A stretch of 40,911 nt of DNA from Alphaproteobacteria bacterium (GCA_009377375.1 WHUE01000032.1:1-40911); one strand, 5' to 3'. Counted from the first letter of the stretch, positions 1-8,415 are shown. Translations and numbers: made by a program. The notes: a model not told the origin generated them from the letters alone.

Positions 1-169
1 CGATGTCGACGCCGCCGTCGATGCCCTTCTGGCTCTGGGGCGCCTGACCCATGCTCTCGGAGACTGCATTGAATCCGTAGACATCAATCCGTTTCTCATC
101 CGGCCGGAACGGAAAGGCGCCGTTGCTCTCGATGCTCTCGTCATTCTGCGGCCGCCCGGGGATTTGTGA
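1..169 (+). CDS. Acyl-CoA synthetase (ADP/AMP-forming acetate-CoA ligase family), C-terminal fragment
   Basis: Only the last 55 codons lie in the window, read from base 2 to the TGA at 167-169. The end contains ESVDINPFLI followed by GAVALDALVIL, the typical finish of the ATP-grasp domain of NDP-forming acyl-CoA synthetases, where N-P precedes the last strands of the fold. Such enzymes form acyl-CoA from a free acid, CoA and ATP. The substrate cannot be judged from this fragment. No clear terminator follows; the next gene is convergent. Confidence 0.7.
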   Translation, partial: DVDAAVDALLALGRLTHALGDCIESVDINPFLIRPERKGAVALDALVILRPPGDL

Positions 170-339
170 TTTCAACTGCGTAAGAAGCCGGTGATGAAAG
201 CGAGGTCCGGCGACTTTCTCTGCGTGATACCGTTTCCGGCAAAAAGCCGCGAAGATCGCTATCGACGGGAGCGGCTGTTTGCCCGGTTCCTCGCCCTCCG
301 CCAACTCCCTCTACAGTCCGTCTTTTCGGGTACCCCTAG

Positions 340-1056
340 CTAGCGTATGGCGGCGCCGGGTGCGGCAGCCGGCTCGATCGCCTGGGCGAGGGGTTCTCCC
401 TCCGCCGTGGCGAGAAGCCTGTCGACCGCTTCCGCGGTCTTGCCGTTGCGCCGGGCGATAAGGGCCTGTTCGACGATCATGGCCCGTCCGTCGCTGTCGT
501 AGACGTCCCAGAGCTTCAGCAACAGTTCCAGCCGCCGTACCGCGTATTCCGGCGCTACCGGCGCGGTCAGGACGGACATCCTGAGCGCCCGCGCGGCGCG
601 GGGCGACGCCCCCGCGCGCATCAGCAGCGCCTCGCCCATGCTCATCCAGCCGATGCTGTTCGAAGGCGACATGGCCAGCCCGCGGTCGAGGGCGAATATC
701 GCCCGGTCCAGCAGACGGCGGTGGAGCCCCTCGTCCTCCATCTCGAGCTTTGCCGACGCGAGCCGCGCCAGCCCCGTGGCGAACCAGACCCGGCTGTCGC
801 CGTGCCAGATCGATGCGGCGTAGCTGGACTCGACAAGGGTCTCCAGCAATTCCGGCGCCGGCGATTCGCCCTTCTCGGCGCCGGCGAGCAGCGAATTCGC
901 GCGAAGCGCGGTGACGGCACCCATCAGGGACGGCCCGCCCAATGCCAGCGCGACCACGCCGAGGAGCGCCGCGCAGAGCGCAACGACACGCGTCGCGCCG
1001 AGGCCGCCCGCCTCCGTCGTCACCGGGCCCGCAACGGTATCTTTCCCAGCCGTCAT
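340..1056 (-). CDS. Membrane-anchored helical-repeat protein next to a polysaccharide exporter, unknown function
   Basis: This 238-residue protein has one hydrophobic segment near residues 22-45 and then a long helical region rich in Ala, Leu and Arg. It resembles divergent TPR units, for example around ARLASAKLEMEDEG and the stretch beginning RRLLDRAIFALDRGLAMSP, and probably faces the periplasm. The ATG at 1056 was preferred over one nine codons upstream because TGAGG lies five bases before it, overlapping the stop of the upstream export gene. The two genes are therefore probably translated together, and a role in polysaccharide assembly or export follows from context only. It lacks the Walker motifs of a Wzc-type kinase. 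Confidence 0.6.
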   Translation of the reverse strand: MTAGKDTVAGPVTTEAGGLGATRVVALCAALLGVVALALGGPSLMGAVTALRANSLLAGAEKGESPAPELLETLVESSYAASIWHGDSRVWFATGLARLASAKLEMEDEGLHRRLLDRAIFALDRGLAMSPSNSIGWMSMGEALLMRAGASPRAARALRMSVLTAPVAPEYAVRRLELLLKLWDVYDSDGRAMIVEQALIARRNGKTAEAVDRLLATAEGEPLAQAIEPAAAPGAAIR

Positions 1057-1063
1057 CGATGCC

Positions 1064-1648
1064 TCAGAAGAAGCGTTCCGCAATCCGTATAACGTCGCCG
1101 GGCATGATGGCGGTGGTGGCCTCGACCATCACCTCCTTCTTGACCTGGTCGCCGCCGCGGGTCAGCCACACCTTGCTTTCCCGGGCGCGGTGGGTGAACC
1201 CTCCGCCGAGCGCGACCGCGTTCAGCACGGTCATGCCGTTGACATAGGCGTAGCTGCCGGGCTGCCGGACCTCGCCGATAATGTAGAAGGGGCGATAGTT
1301 CACGACCTCCGCCCCGACCTGCGGGTCCTTCAGATAGCCGTTCAGCAATTTTTGCGTGATCTGGCTTTCCAGCTCGCGCACCGTGCGCCCGCCGGCCTCG
1401 ACCTCGCCGATCAGCGGCATCGAGATGATGGCCGTGCTGCTGACCTCGAACGTGCCGGAGAGATCGCTCTCGCCGAACACCGTCACCTTCACACGGTCGC
1501 CGGCCCCCAGCGTGTAGGCGTCGGCGATATCGCGGTCGGGCGCTACCGCCGGCGGCTCCGCGCCTGCCGGCGCCGGCAGGCACAGTACCGCCGCCGCGAC
1601 CGCCAGCCGCAGGGTCCTAAGAACAGGTTTCATGGCAATGCTCGTCAT
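1064..1648 (-). CDS. Wza/KpsD-like polysaccharide biosynthesis/export protein
   Basis: The 194-residue protein begins with a signal peptide (hydrophobic stretch ending PAPAGA). It then shows the Poly_export domain signature YTLGAGDRVKVTVFGE, the strand pair around ISMPLIGEVEAGGRTVRELE, and a single SLBB-type domain around FYIIGEVRQPGSYAYVNGMT. It should form or gate an outer-membrane exit for exopolysaccharide. At half the length of E. coli Wza (379 residues) it lacks the extra SLBB repeat and C-terminal helix, as do many short alphaproteobacterial relatives. A GTG at 1660 and an ATG at 1633 are alternative starts. The helical-repeat gene follows at once. Confidence 0.85.
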   Translation of the reverse strand: MTSIAMKPVLRTLRLAVAAAVLCLPAPAGAEPPAVAPDRDIADAYTLGAGDRVKVTVFGESDLSGTFEVSSTAIISMPLIGEVEAGGRTVRELESQITQKLLNGYLKDPQVGAEVVNYRPFYIIGEVRQPGSYAYVNGMTVLNAVALGGGFTHRARESKVWLTRGGDQVKKEVMVEATTAIMPGDVIRIAERFF

Positions 1649-1821
1649 GCTTTCCGCCACGCTGCACAGTTTCGGGCAGACGTTCCCCCGTCTCCGATTG
1701 CGCCCGCAGGTTAAGGCCGAAGCCCTAAACGAACCGTGAATGCGCGGCGGGCGCGGCGGAAAAAACTGCGCCGTGCGACGGCCGCGTTGCGCCGTCCGGA
1801 TTCCGCGCCCAGAATGACGGC

Positions 1822-2652
1822 ATGACCGGCCCCGCTTCCCTGATCGCGCTCGACGCGCTGGCCGAGCGCATCCCCGACGGCGCGCTTCTGGCGGTGCCGA
1901 AGGACGAGTCCGGCGTCGCCATGGCGGCTTCCCGCGCGCTGGTCCGCCGCGCGGTCAAGGAGCTGCACCTGCTCTGCGTGCCGACCAGCGGCATGCAGGC
2001 CGACATGCTGATCGGGGCCGGCTGCGTCGGCACCGTGGAATGCGGCGCCGTCAGCCTGGACGAATTCGGCTACGCGCCCTGCTTCCGCCGGGCGGCGGAG
2101 ACCGGCGCGATTCGGGTGCTGGATTCCACCTGCCCCGCCATCTATGCCGCGCTGCAGGCAAGCGAGAAGGGCCAGCCCTTCGCCCCGCTCCGCGGCGTCA
2201 TCGGCTCCGACGTGCAGCGCCATCGGGCGGACTGGAAGGTGATCCAGAACCCGATGGCGGAGGGTGAGGACCCGGTCCTGATCCTGCCTGCGATCCGGCC
2301 CGACATCGCCCTGTTCCACGCGCCGCTCGCCGACGTTCACGGCAACGTCTGGGTCGGCAACCGCCGCGAGCTGGTGATCATGGCGCACGCCGCGGCCGCC
2401 ACGCTGGCGACGGTGGAGGAGATCGCGGACATCAACCTCGCCGCCGACGAACGTTATGCCGCCGGCACGATCTCCGCGCTGTACGTCGATGCGCTGGCGG
2501 AGGCCGAAGGCGGCGCGCGCCCGCTGGGCCTGCACGGGCGCTACGGGCGCGACGACGGGGCCCTGCGCGCCTATGCCGAGGCCGCGCGCAGCGAGGACGG
2601 GTTCCAAAGCTGGCTCGACCGCCACGTGCTGAGCGGCCGCGAGGCGGCTTGA
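1822..2652 (+). CDS. CoA-transferase subunit A (glutaconate CoA-transferase/IpdA-like)
   Basis: This 276-residue protein is the A-type half of a two-subunit family I CoA-transferase, which moves CoA between carboxylic acids. Recognisable stretches are SGMQADMLIGAGCVGTVECG, the region around DVQRHRADWKVIQNP, and IALFHAPLADVHGNVWVGN. They match glutaconate CoA-transferase and the steroid-ring IpdA family better than the acetoacetate (ScoA) family. Subunit B follows with overlapping stop and start (TTGA), the usual arrangement for a heteromeric transferase. No pathway genes lie next to it, so the substrate is unknown. Confidence 0.8.
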   Translation: MTGPASLIALDALAERIPDGALLAVPKDESGVAMAASRALVRRAVKELHLLCVPTSGMQADMLIGAGCVGTVECGAVSLDEFGYAPCFRRAAETGAIRVLDSTCPAIYAALQASEKGQPFAPLRGVIGSDVQRHRADWKVIQNPMAEGEDPVLILPAIRPDIALFHAPLADVHGNVWVGNRRELVIMAHAAAATLATVEEIADINLAADERYAAGTISALYVDALAEAEGGARPLGLHGRYGRDDGALRAYAEAARSEDGFQSWLDRHVLSGREAA

Positions 2653-3386
2653 ACGCCGTGGCCGGAATATCCCGCGACGCGTTCCTGATCGCCGCGCTGG
2701 CCAGGCTGATCGGCGATGCGCGCAGCGTCGCCGTGGGCGCCGGCTCGCCGATCCCGGCCGCCGCCGCCCTGCTGGCCGAAGAGGCAAGCGGCGGGCGGGT
2801 ACGGCCGATGATCCTGGGCTCCAGCCTCTGCGGCCCGTTCAACGACAACGGGCCGGAGCTGTTCGACCGCGCCGGTCAGGGGCGCATCGACGTGTTCTTC
2901 CTCGGCGGCGGCCAGATCGACGGCGCGGGCAACATCAACCTGGTCGGCACCGGCCCCTACCCGAAGCCGGAGACCCGCTTCCCGGGCAGCTTCGGCTCCG
3001 CCTATCTCTATTTCATGGTGCCGCGCGTGATCCTGTTCCGGGAGGAGCACAGCCGGCGCGTCCTGGTGCCGAAGGTCGATTTCATCAGCGCGCCGGGCGC
3101 TTCCGACGTCCCCCTCGAACGGCGCGGCGGGCCGGACGCGCTGCTGACCGGCAAGGCGCTGTTCCGCTTCAGCGGCGCCCGGCGGCGTTTCGGGCTGGAA
3201 AGCGTGCATCCCGGTGCAACGATGGACGAGGTGCGCGCAGGCTGCGGGTTCGAATTCGACTGCCCCGATGCGGCGCCCGAAACCCCGGCGCCGCCGGTCG
3301 AGTGGCTCGCGCTGATGAACGGGCCGGTGCGCCGCCGGGTAGCGGAAGTCTATCCCGCCTTTGCCGAGACGCGGCTGGGCGCGTGA
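2649..3386 (+). CDS. CoA-transferase subunit B (IpdB-like)
   Basis: The 245-residue partner subunit has GAGSPIPAAAALLAEE near the N terminus, then DVFFLGGGQIDGAGNINLVG and GSAYLYFMVPRVILF, characteristic of the beta subunits of glutaconate/IpdAB-type CoA-transferases. In these enzymes the alpha-beta pair forms one catalytic centre. The TTG at 2649 overlaps the stop of subunit A and is taken as the start; a GTG at 2658 is also possible. The C-terminal 60 residues are divergent and rich in Pro and Ala. It ends about 15 bases from the convergent MlaC-like gene. Confidence 0.8.
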   Translation: MNAVAGISRDAFLIAALARLIGDARSVAVGAGSPIPAAAALLAEEASGGRVRPMILGSSLCGPFNDNGPELFDRAGQGRIDVFFLGGGQIDGAGNINLVGTGPYPKPETRFPGSFGSAYLYFMVPRVILFREEHSRRVLVPKVDFISAPGASDVPLERRGGPDALLTGKALFRFSGARRRFGLESVHPGATMDEVRAGCGFEFDCPDAAPETPAPPVEWLALMNGPVRRRVAEVYPAFAETRLGA

Positions 3387-3402
3387 CCGGGCCGGTGCGC
3401 CG

Positions 3403-4047
3403 TCAGGGCTTGCCGCCCCCGATGACGGCCTTTTCCGCGCCGGCAAGCAGGCGGTCGGCCTGCCCTTCCAGCGCGAGGATCAGCCTTTCCGGCCCGCCCT
3501 CCTTGAGCAGCGCCAGGTATTCGGAGCGCCGTACGGCGATTTCGCTGATGCCGCCGCCGATGATGATGTCGATGATCCACCAGCGGTCCTTGATCTGCGC
3601 CGTCACGTAGGTGAGGTCGACAGGCTCGTCGTCCCTGGGCACGATCTGGGTGTCGACCAGCACGGTCGGTCCCTCGATGTCGCGCTCGCGCACGACCTTG
3701 AACGTCTCGCCGTCGTAATCGTCGAACAGGGTCGCCACCGCCGAAATGCTCATCCTGCGGAATGCCGCGATCAGCCGGCCGCGCTGATCGTCGCTCGCCG
3801 CCCGCCAGTATGGCCTGGACGCCGAGGAGATCATGACCGGCAGGTGGAACGACCTTTCGATGATGGGCACCAGCGCGTCGTAGCGTCCCTTCAACCCGAG
3901 CTGCTTGGCGTTCTGCATCACGCCGCCCAGCCCTTCCTGGAAGGAGCGCACCATGGTGCCCGCCGTCTTTTCGGCGGCGGAGGCGATGAATGGCGGAACC
4001 AGCACGAGCAGCAGCACTGCGGCTGCCGCAGCCATCTTCGTCTTCAT
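3403..4047 (-). CDS. MlaC/Ttg2D-family periplasmic phospholipid-binding protein
   Basis: The 214-residue protein starts with a Sec signal peptide (MKTKMAAAAAVLLLVLVPPF, cleavage near ASA-AE) and has the MlaC-like pattern: RYDALVPIIERSFHLPVMI, then YWRAASDDQRGRLIAAFRR, and a C-terminal WWIIDIIIGGGISEIAVRR. MlaC proteins carry phospholipids between the outer-membrane MlaA complex and the inner-membrane MlaFEDB importer; a group of relatives sits with hopanoid genes. No other mla gene is visible, so this is a solitary copy. The start at 4047 is chosen because it opens the signal peptide and follows GAGAAAG. Confidence 0.8.
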   Translation of the reverse strand: MKTKMAAAAAVLLLVLVPPFIASAAEKTAGTMVRSFQEGLGGVMQNAKQLGLKGRYDALVPIIERSFHLPVMISSASRPYWRAASDDQRGRLIAAFRRMSISAVATLFDDYDGETFKVVRERDIEGPTVLVDTQIVPRDDEPVDLTYVTAQIKDRWWIIDIIIGGGISEIAVRRSEYLALLKEGGPERLILALEGQADRLLAGAEKAVIGGGKP

Positions 4048-4178
4048 TGTCGGCTTTCTCCCCGTATCCGGATCACAAACCCCCGGACGTTCTATAGCAT
4101 GCAGCGCCGGCGGATTGCCATCCGCAGGCGCGCGGCCATTCTTGCCGCCCTTGCCGGCTTGTCCTATTCTCGCCTGCC

Positions 4179-5213
4179 ATGCCTCAGCCACGGACGACGC
4201 TGCGGGATATCGCCCGGCGTGTGGGCGTTCATCCCTCCACTGTGTCGCGGGTGCTCAATCCCGAGACGCGCTCCATGGTGTCCGAAGAGATCGCGCTCCG
4301 CGTCACCGAGGCGGCGACCAGCCTGGGCTACCGTCCGAACCCGATCGCCTACGGGCTCCGCACCAATCGCTCCTTCACCGTCGGCGTGCTGGTGCCGGAC
4401 CTGACCAACCCTGTCTTCCCGCCGATCATGCGCGGCATCGAGATCACGCTGGAGGCCGCCGGCTACACCGCGATCCTCGCGAATTCGGATAACGACGCCG
4501 CGCGCGAGCGCACCATCCTGGACGCCATGCGGGGACGCCGCGTGGACGGGCTGATCGTCGCCACGGCGCATCGCGACGATCCTCTCGTCGCCGAATGCCT
4601 CGCGGAGGAGACGCCGCTCGTGCTGATCAACCGCAAGATGGAACAGGGGAACGTGCCCTCGGTGGTCAACGACGATGCCGCGGGGATCGCCGCTGCGCTG
4701 GATCATCTCGCCGCGCTCGGCCACACGCGCATCGCGCATATCGCCGGTCCGCTGACGCTGTCCACCGCCCATGCGCGCTATCACGGGCTGATCGCGGCGA
4801 TGAAGGCGCGCGGCATCGCCGTGGACGAGACGCTGTTCGTATGCTGCGAGATATTCAACGTCGATGAAGGGCGGCGCTGCTGCGCCCTGCTGCTGGACCG
4901 CGGCCGCCCGTTCACCGCCATCGTCGCCGCGCACGACCTGCTCGCCGTCGGCTGCTACGAGACCCTGACCGCACGCGGGCTTTCCTGTCCGCGCGACGTC
5001 TCGATCACCGGCTATAACGACATCCCGCTGGTCGACCGGCTGAACCCGCCTTTGACGACGCTGCGGACCCCGCTGCACGAGATGGGCGTCGAGGCCGCCC
5101 GCTGCCTGCTGGAGCGCATCGCCGACGCCCACGCCCCGGCGCGCGAGATCGTGGTCGCGACGGAACTGGTCGTGCGGGGCTCCACCGCCGCGCCGCGCGC
5201 CGCCCTTCCTTGA
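4179..5213 (+). CDS. LacI-family transcriptional regulator
   Basis: The 344-residue protein has the LacI helix-turn-helix at residues 6-30 (TTLRDIARRVGVHPSTVSRVL), the hinge region with YRPNPIAYGLR, and a sugar-binding-type core from TVGVLVPDLTNPVFPPIM to the C terminus. LacI proteins bind short palindromes and release them when a small ligand enters the cleft. A palindromic AAACGTTT lies just downstream, behind a strong promoter and before two cupin genes, so those genes are its likely target. The ligand is unknown; some LacI relatives sense acids rather than sugars. The protein has no Shine-Dalgarno sequence worth noting. Confidence 0.9.
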   Translation: MPQPRTTLRDIARRVGVHPSTVSRVLNPETRSMVSEEIALRVTEAATSLGYRPNPIAYGLRTNRSFTVGVLVPDLTNPVFPPIMRGIEITLEAAGYTAILANSDNDAARERTILDAMRGRRVDGLIVATAHRDDPLVAECLAEETPLVLINRKMEQGNVPSVVNDDAAGIAAALDHLAALGHTRIAHIAGPLTLSTAHARYHGLIAAMKARGIAVDETLFVCCEIFNVDEGRRCCALLLDRGRPFTAIVAAHDLLAVGCYETLTARGLSCPRDVSITGYNDIPLVDRLNPPLTTLRTPLHEMGVEAARCLLERIADAHAPAREIVVATELVVRGSTAAPRAALP

Positions 5214-5238
5214 CAGTCTCAGGGGTGCGGCCTATACA
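5210..5238 (+). promoter_or_regulatory. Near-consensus sigma-70 promoter for the cupin operon
   Basis: TTGACA at 5210-5215 is followed after exactly 17 bases by TATACA at 5233-5238. The -35 box overlaps the stop codon of the LacI gene. So good a match is rare in GC-rich alphaproteobacterial DNA. It points to a strong promoter that must be repressed, which fits the operator found downstream. Confidence 0.75.
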
Positions 5239-5260
5239 ATTAGCCTTCGAATGAATTTTC

Positions 5261-5279
5261 CGGAAACGTTTGTTTTCCG
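5261..5279. promoter_or_regulatory. Putative LacI-type operator
   Basis: The perfect 8-base palindrome AAACGTTT (5264-5271), with its central CG, is typical of LacI-family operators and sits about 20 bases downstream of the predicted transcription start. It is embedded in a looser GGAAA...TTTTCC symmetry. Its position would let the adjacent regulator block transcription. The link is inferred, not shown. Confidence 0.55.
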
Positions 5280-5355
5280 CGGTTCTCCGGGCTGATTCGG
5301 CAAGCTGCCGTCGCCCGGGAACGTCGACAGTCAAGGACATTGGGAGGTCTCGATC

Positions 5356-5943
5356 ATGGCAGAAGCGACCACCGAAACCGCCGCCGCCGGCGCGCCCGGC
5401 GAGGGACACAACCGGCCGGAGGTCGTCTGGGACCGCTGGGTCAAGAAGCGCACCTTCGTCCGCGCCCTGGAAGGTACCTACGGCGACCTGCAGCAGGGCT
5501 TGCTGGACCAGCCGCGCGTCTATTCCACCAAGTCGTACGAATGGAAGGGCGGGCCGCAGTTCTGGGACAAGCCGATGGTCAATCCCCAGCGGATGGATAT
5601 CGCGCAGAGCATCGAGACCCATCTCGGCGCCTTCGCCCCGAACGGCTACGGCCAGAAGCACGGCCATATGAACAGCGCGGTGTTCTACATCCTGCACGGC
5701 CGCGGCTACGACGTTCACGACGGCGAGCGGCTCGACGCCGAGGCCGGCGACGTGATGATCGTCGAGAACGGCTGCGTGCATCAGCATTTCAACGCGGACC
5801 CGGAAGAGGAATTCGTCGTCCTGGTGATGAAGGCCAAGCCGCTGTTCCTGTTCATGCACATGATCTTCCAGAAGACGGTCAAGCTGCCGCCCGCGGAAGG
5901 CGACGCGAAACAGATGGACTACACCCCGCCGTCATACCTCTGA
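5356..5943 (+). CDS. Cupin-domain protein (first of a pair)
   Basis: The 195-residue protein has a single cupin barrel from about residue 88 to 160. Motif 1 is KHGHMNSAVFYILHGRGY and motif 2 contains DAEAGDVMIVENGCVHQHFN; the histidines can hold a metal. The 80-residue N-terminal extension includes DRWVKKRTFV. GGGAGG before the ATG supports the start. It is followed by a second, different cupin gene, so the two may form a heteromer or act on the same substrate. No close enzyme family is recognised; dioxygenase, isomerase or ligand-sensing roles are all possible. Confidence 0.75.
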   Translation: MAEATTETAAAGAPGEGHNRPEVVWDRWVKKRTFVRALEGTYGDLQQGLLDQPRVYSTKSYEWKGGPQFWDKPMVNPQRMDIAQSIETHLGAFAPNGYGQKHGHMNSAVFYILHGRGYDVHDGERLDAEAGDVMIVENGCVHQHFNADPEEEFVVLVMKAKPLFLFMHMIFQKTVKLPPAEGDAKQMDYTPPSYL

Positions 5944-5959
5944 GGCGCCGAACGGCGCC
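5944..5959 (+). other. Intercistronic hairpin between the two cupin genes
   Basis: GGCGCC-GAAC-GGCGCC forms a 6-base-pair stem directly after the first cupin stop codon. There is no T-tract, so it is more likely an RNA-stabilising or expression-tuning element than a terminator. Confidence 0.4.
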
Positions 5960-5983
5960 CGGCTGAATCAGGGAGAGCAGACT

Positions 5984-6577
5984 TTGGACGAAAGAGACAC
6001 GATCGCGCTCGGCGAGGCGCGCTGCGACTTCTACAAGGAGAACCTGGCGGAGACCGCCGCCTATGTCGCGGACTACTACTCGAACCGTCCGAAGGTCATC
6101 AAGGCCAGGGACATGCCGTTCGAGAATTCGCCGCACGGCATTCTCAAGCACCTGATCCACGAGAAGATGGGCACGGTGGAGAACTGCGTCGACATCTACA
6201 TGCAGTTCCTGCCCGGCGGCTGGGCCTCAGGCAAGCACCGGCACCTGGCGGAAGAGGTCTTCTTCGTCGCCGAGGGCGAGGGCTACGACCTGCACTGGGA
6301 CGTCAGCTTCTCGGTCGACGTGAAGTTCACCTGGGACTGGGCGAAGGAGCCCAAGAAGTTCGAGTGGAAGCGCGGCGACTTCGTCTATATCCCGCCCTAC
6401 GTCGCCCACAAGCATTTCAACAGCGACCCCGACAACCCGGCGCGCATCATCGTCTGCCACAACCGCATCCTGAAGGCGATGGGCGCGGCGTGGTACGAGC
6501 AGCTCGAGCCCTATGACGGCTACGATCCGGATGCCGATCCGATCGAGCTGCTGAAACAGGCCGGCATGCGCGGTTGA
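5984..6577 (+). CDS. Cupin-domain protein (second of a pair)
   Basis: This 197-residue protein carries a cupin barrel with motif 1 KHRHLAEEVFFVAEGEGYDLHW near residue 80 and motif 2 WKRGDFVYIPPYVAHKHFNS near residue 128, giving a likely His-rich metal site. A TTG start at 5984 is supported by GGGAGAG seven bases upstream; no in-frame ATG fits better. It is probably co-transcribed with the first cupin from the promoter at 5210. The pair is similar only in fold, so this is not a recent duplication. Substrate unknown. Confidence 0.75.
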   Translation: MDERDTIALGEARCDFYKENLAETAAYVADYYSNRPKVIKARDMPFENSPHGILKHLIHEKMGTVENCVDIYMQFLPGGWASGKHRHLAEEVFFVAEGEGYDLHWDVSFSVDVKFTWDWAKEPKKFEWKRGDFVYIPPYVAHKHFNSDPDNPARIIVCHNRILKAMGAAWYEQLEPYDGYDPDADPIELLKQAGMRG

Positions 6578-6601
6578 GCGGCGGCGCGGACTGAGTCAGG
6601 T

Positions 6602-6630
6602 GACGGTCCCTCGCGGGGCCGTCGCTGTTT
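6602..6630 (+). terminator. Probable terminator after the cupin pair
   Basis: GACGGTCCC and GGGGCCGTC form a 9-base-pair stem (one G-U pair) around the loop TCGC, followed by GCTGTTT. The T-tract is short, so efficiency is uncertain. Confidence 0.5.
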
Positions 6631-6704
6631 CAGGCGCCTCCCTTGCCCGGCCGGGCGTTCCGGCGCATCATGGCCTACGTTCGGATTCTCAAAGCTCCCG
6701 CGCG

Positions 6705-7775
6705 ATGACCCTCATCCTGTCGAACGACGATGTCGATTCCGTGCTCCGGATGGACCGGTGCATCGATGCGCTGGAAGAATCCTATCGCGAGATCGCGGCC
6801 GGGCGCGCGGTGACGCGGCAGCGCTCGGACAGCCTGGTCGGCGCGGGCGACGGCGCCGTCTACGGCTTCAAGACGATGGACGGGGTCATCCCGTCCCAGG
6901 GCTACGCCGCCGTGCGGCTGAATTCCGATATCATCAGATGGCCGACCGTCGCCGGCACCCAGCGCCGGGTGAAGCAGCCCCTGGCGCCAGGCGGGCGCTA
7001 TACCGGGCTGGTCCTGCTGTTCAGCACGAAGACGGGCGAGCCGCTGGCAATCATGCCGGACGGGGTGATGCAGCGCATGCGGGTCGGCGCGACCAACGGG
7101 CTCGGCGTCAAGTACATGGCGCGGGAGGACGCGCGCAGCGTGGCCATTCTCGGCTCCGGCTGGCAGGCGGGCAGCCAGCTGATGGCGGTCTGCGCCGTGC
7201 GCCGGATCCGCGAGATTCGCTGCTACAGCCCCAACCCCGACAACCGCGAACGCTTCGCCGCCGAGATGTCGGATTTTCTCGGCGTCGCCATCCTGCCGCA
7301 GGACAGCGCCGAGGTCGCCATCGCCGGTTCGGACATCGTGCTGTGCTCGTCCAACAGCATCGAGCCGATCTTCTTCCGCGACGACATGTCGCCCGGCATG
7401 CATGTCAGCTCCATCAAGATGCCGGAGATCGATCACGAGGCGCTGCGGCGCGCAGACCGGGTCGGGCTGCACATGGGCCACCAGACGCCGATCACGGTGA
7501 TGGCCGCCGACCTGGAGGTCCCCGACCATGCGAAGGGGCGCGGATGGGGCGCGCGGCACGGCTACGATTTCGATTCCTGCCCGAAGCTGCCTGACATGGT
7601 GTCCGGCGCCGTCAGGGGGCGCGAGCGGGCGGATGAGATCACCTGCTTCATCAACGATCTCGGGCTCGGGCTCCAGTTCGCCGTGATCGGCGGGATCGCC
7701 TACGAGGCGGCCGTCGAGAAGGGTCTCGGCCACGAGCTTCCCACCGACTGGTTCACCGAGGATGTGCATCCCTGA
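6705..7775 (+). CDS. Ornithine cyclodeaminase / mu-crystallin family protein
   Basis: The 356-residue protein belongs to the family of NAD(P)-dependent ornithine cyclodeaminases, alanine dehydrogenases and ketimine reductases. The N-terminal substrate domain has QRRVKQPLAPGGRYTGLVLL and the basic patch MQRMRVGATNGLGVKYMA. The Rossmann domain starts with VAILGSGWQAGSQL near residue 147. Several residues decide ornithine versus other substrates, so the exact reaction is not assignable. The start at 6705 (MTLILSNDDV) fits the family; an upstream in-frame start would add 35 unrelated residues. A probable terminator separates it from the cupin pair, but it could belong to the same pathway. Confidence 0.85.
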   Translation: MTLILSNDDVDSVLRMDRCIDALEESYREIAAGRAVTRQRSDSLVGAGDGAVYGFKTMDGVIPSQGYAAVRLNSDIIRWPTVAGTQRRVKQPLAPGGRYTGLVLLFSTKTGEPLAIMPDGVMQRMRVGATNGLGVKYMAREDARSVAILGSGWQAGSQLMAVCAVRRIREIRCYSPNPDNRERFAAEMSDFLGVAILPQDSAEVAIAGSDIVLCSSNSIEPIFFRDDMSPGMHVSSIKMPEIDHEALRRADRVGLHMGHQTPITVMAADLEVPDHAKGRGWGARHGYDFDSCPKLPDMVSGAVRGRERADEITCFINDLGLGLQFAVIGGIAYEAAVEKGLGHELPTDWFTEDVHP

Positions 7776-7808
7776 TCCCGGGGACCATCCCTAGCGTAGC
7801 GCAGCGGA

Positions 7809-8411
7809 ATGGCGGATGACGACATCGACATCGACGGCGGCGCGAGGCGCGGCATCGGCGTGCAGCTGAAGAAGAGCTTCGACGCCCCGTTCTTCGCCTT
7901 CGTCGCGCTCGCGGTCGCGGCGGGAATCGCCACCTGGTTCTGGAAAGGCCCCGAGGCCTACGACCGCGCCCTGCACGAGGCGCGGGAGTTCGCGATCTTC
8001 ATCCTGCCGCGGATGACTGCCGCGCTGCTGATCGCGGCCTTCCTTCAGGTGCTGGTGCCGCGCGCGATCATTTCGAGGCTGATCGGCGAGAAGACCGGGC
8101 TGCGCGGCATCCTGGTCGCCACGTTCGCCGGCGCGCTGACGCCGGGCGGGCCGCTGACCGCCTTCCCGATCGTCGTCGCGCTCTATGCCACCGGCGCCAA
8201 CAAGGGCGCGCTGGTCGCCTATCTCAGCGCCTGGGCGATGTTCGGCTTCCAGCGCATCCTGGTGTGGGAATATCCGCTGATGGGCGGCGACTTCACCTTG
8301 CTCCGCGTCTGCGCCTCCGCCGCGCTGCCGGTCATGGCAGGGCTGATCGCGCTGCGCCTGCCCTGGGAAATCCGCGCCCCGGCGGCGCCCCACATGAACC
8401 GGAAGGCGTAG
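7809..8411 (+). CDS. Half-size permease, first subunit (ArsP/UPF0718-like)
   Basis: The 200-residue membrane protein has about four hydrophobic helices, the first near residues 27-45. It carries the motif GLRGILVATFAGALTPGGPLTAFPIV, which resembles one of the two repeats of the permease family PF03773, related to the organoarsenical exporter ArsP. Full-length members have two such repeats in one chain. Here the second gene starts four bases after this stop and carries the matching motif, so the two products probably assemble as a heterodimer. The transported substrate is unknown. Confidence 0.65.
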   Translation: MADDDIDIDGGARRGIGVQLKKSFDAPFFAFVALAVAAGIATWFWKGPEAYDRALHEAREFAIFILPRMTAALLIAAFLQVLVPRAIISRLIGEKTGLRGILVATFAGALTPGGPLTAFPIVVALYATGANKGALVAYLSAWAMFGFQRILVWEYPLMGGDFTLLRVCASAALPVMAGLIALRLPWEIRAPAAPHMNRKA

Positions 8412-8415
8412 CGCC

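Noticed and set aside
279..461. A 60-codon plus-strand frame overlapping the 3-prime end of the helical-repeat gene
   Set aside because: It overlaps a better-supported minus-strand gene, is Arg/Pro-rich, and has no ribosome site.
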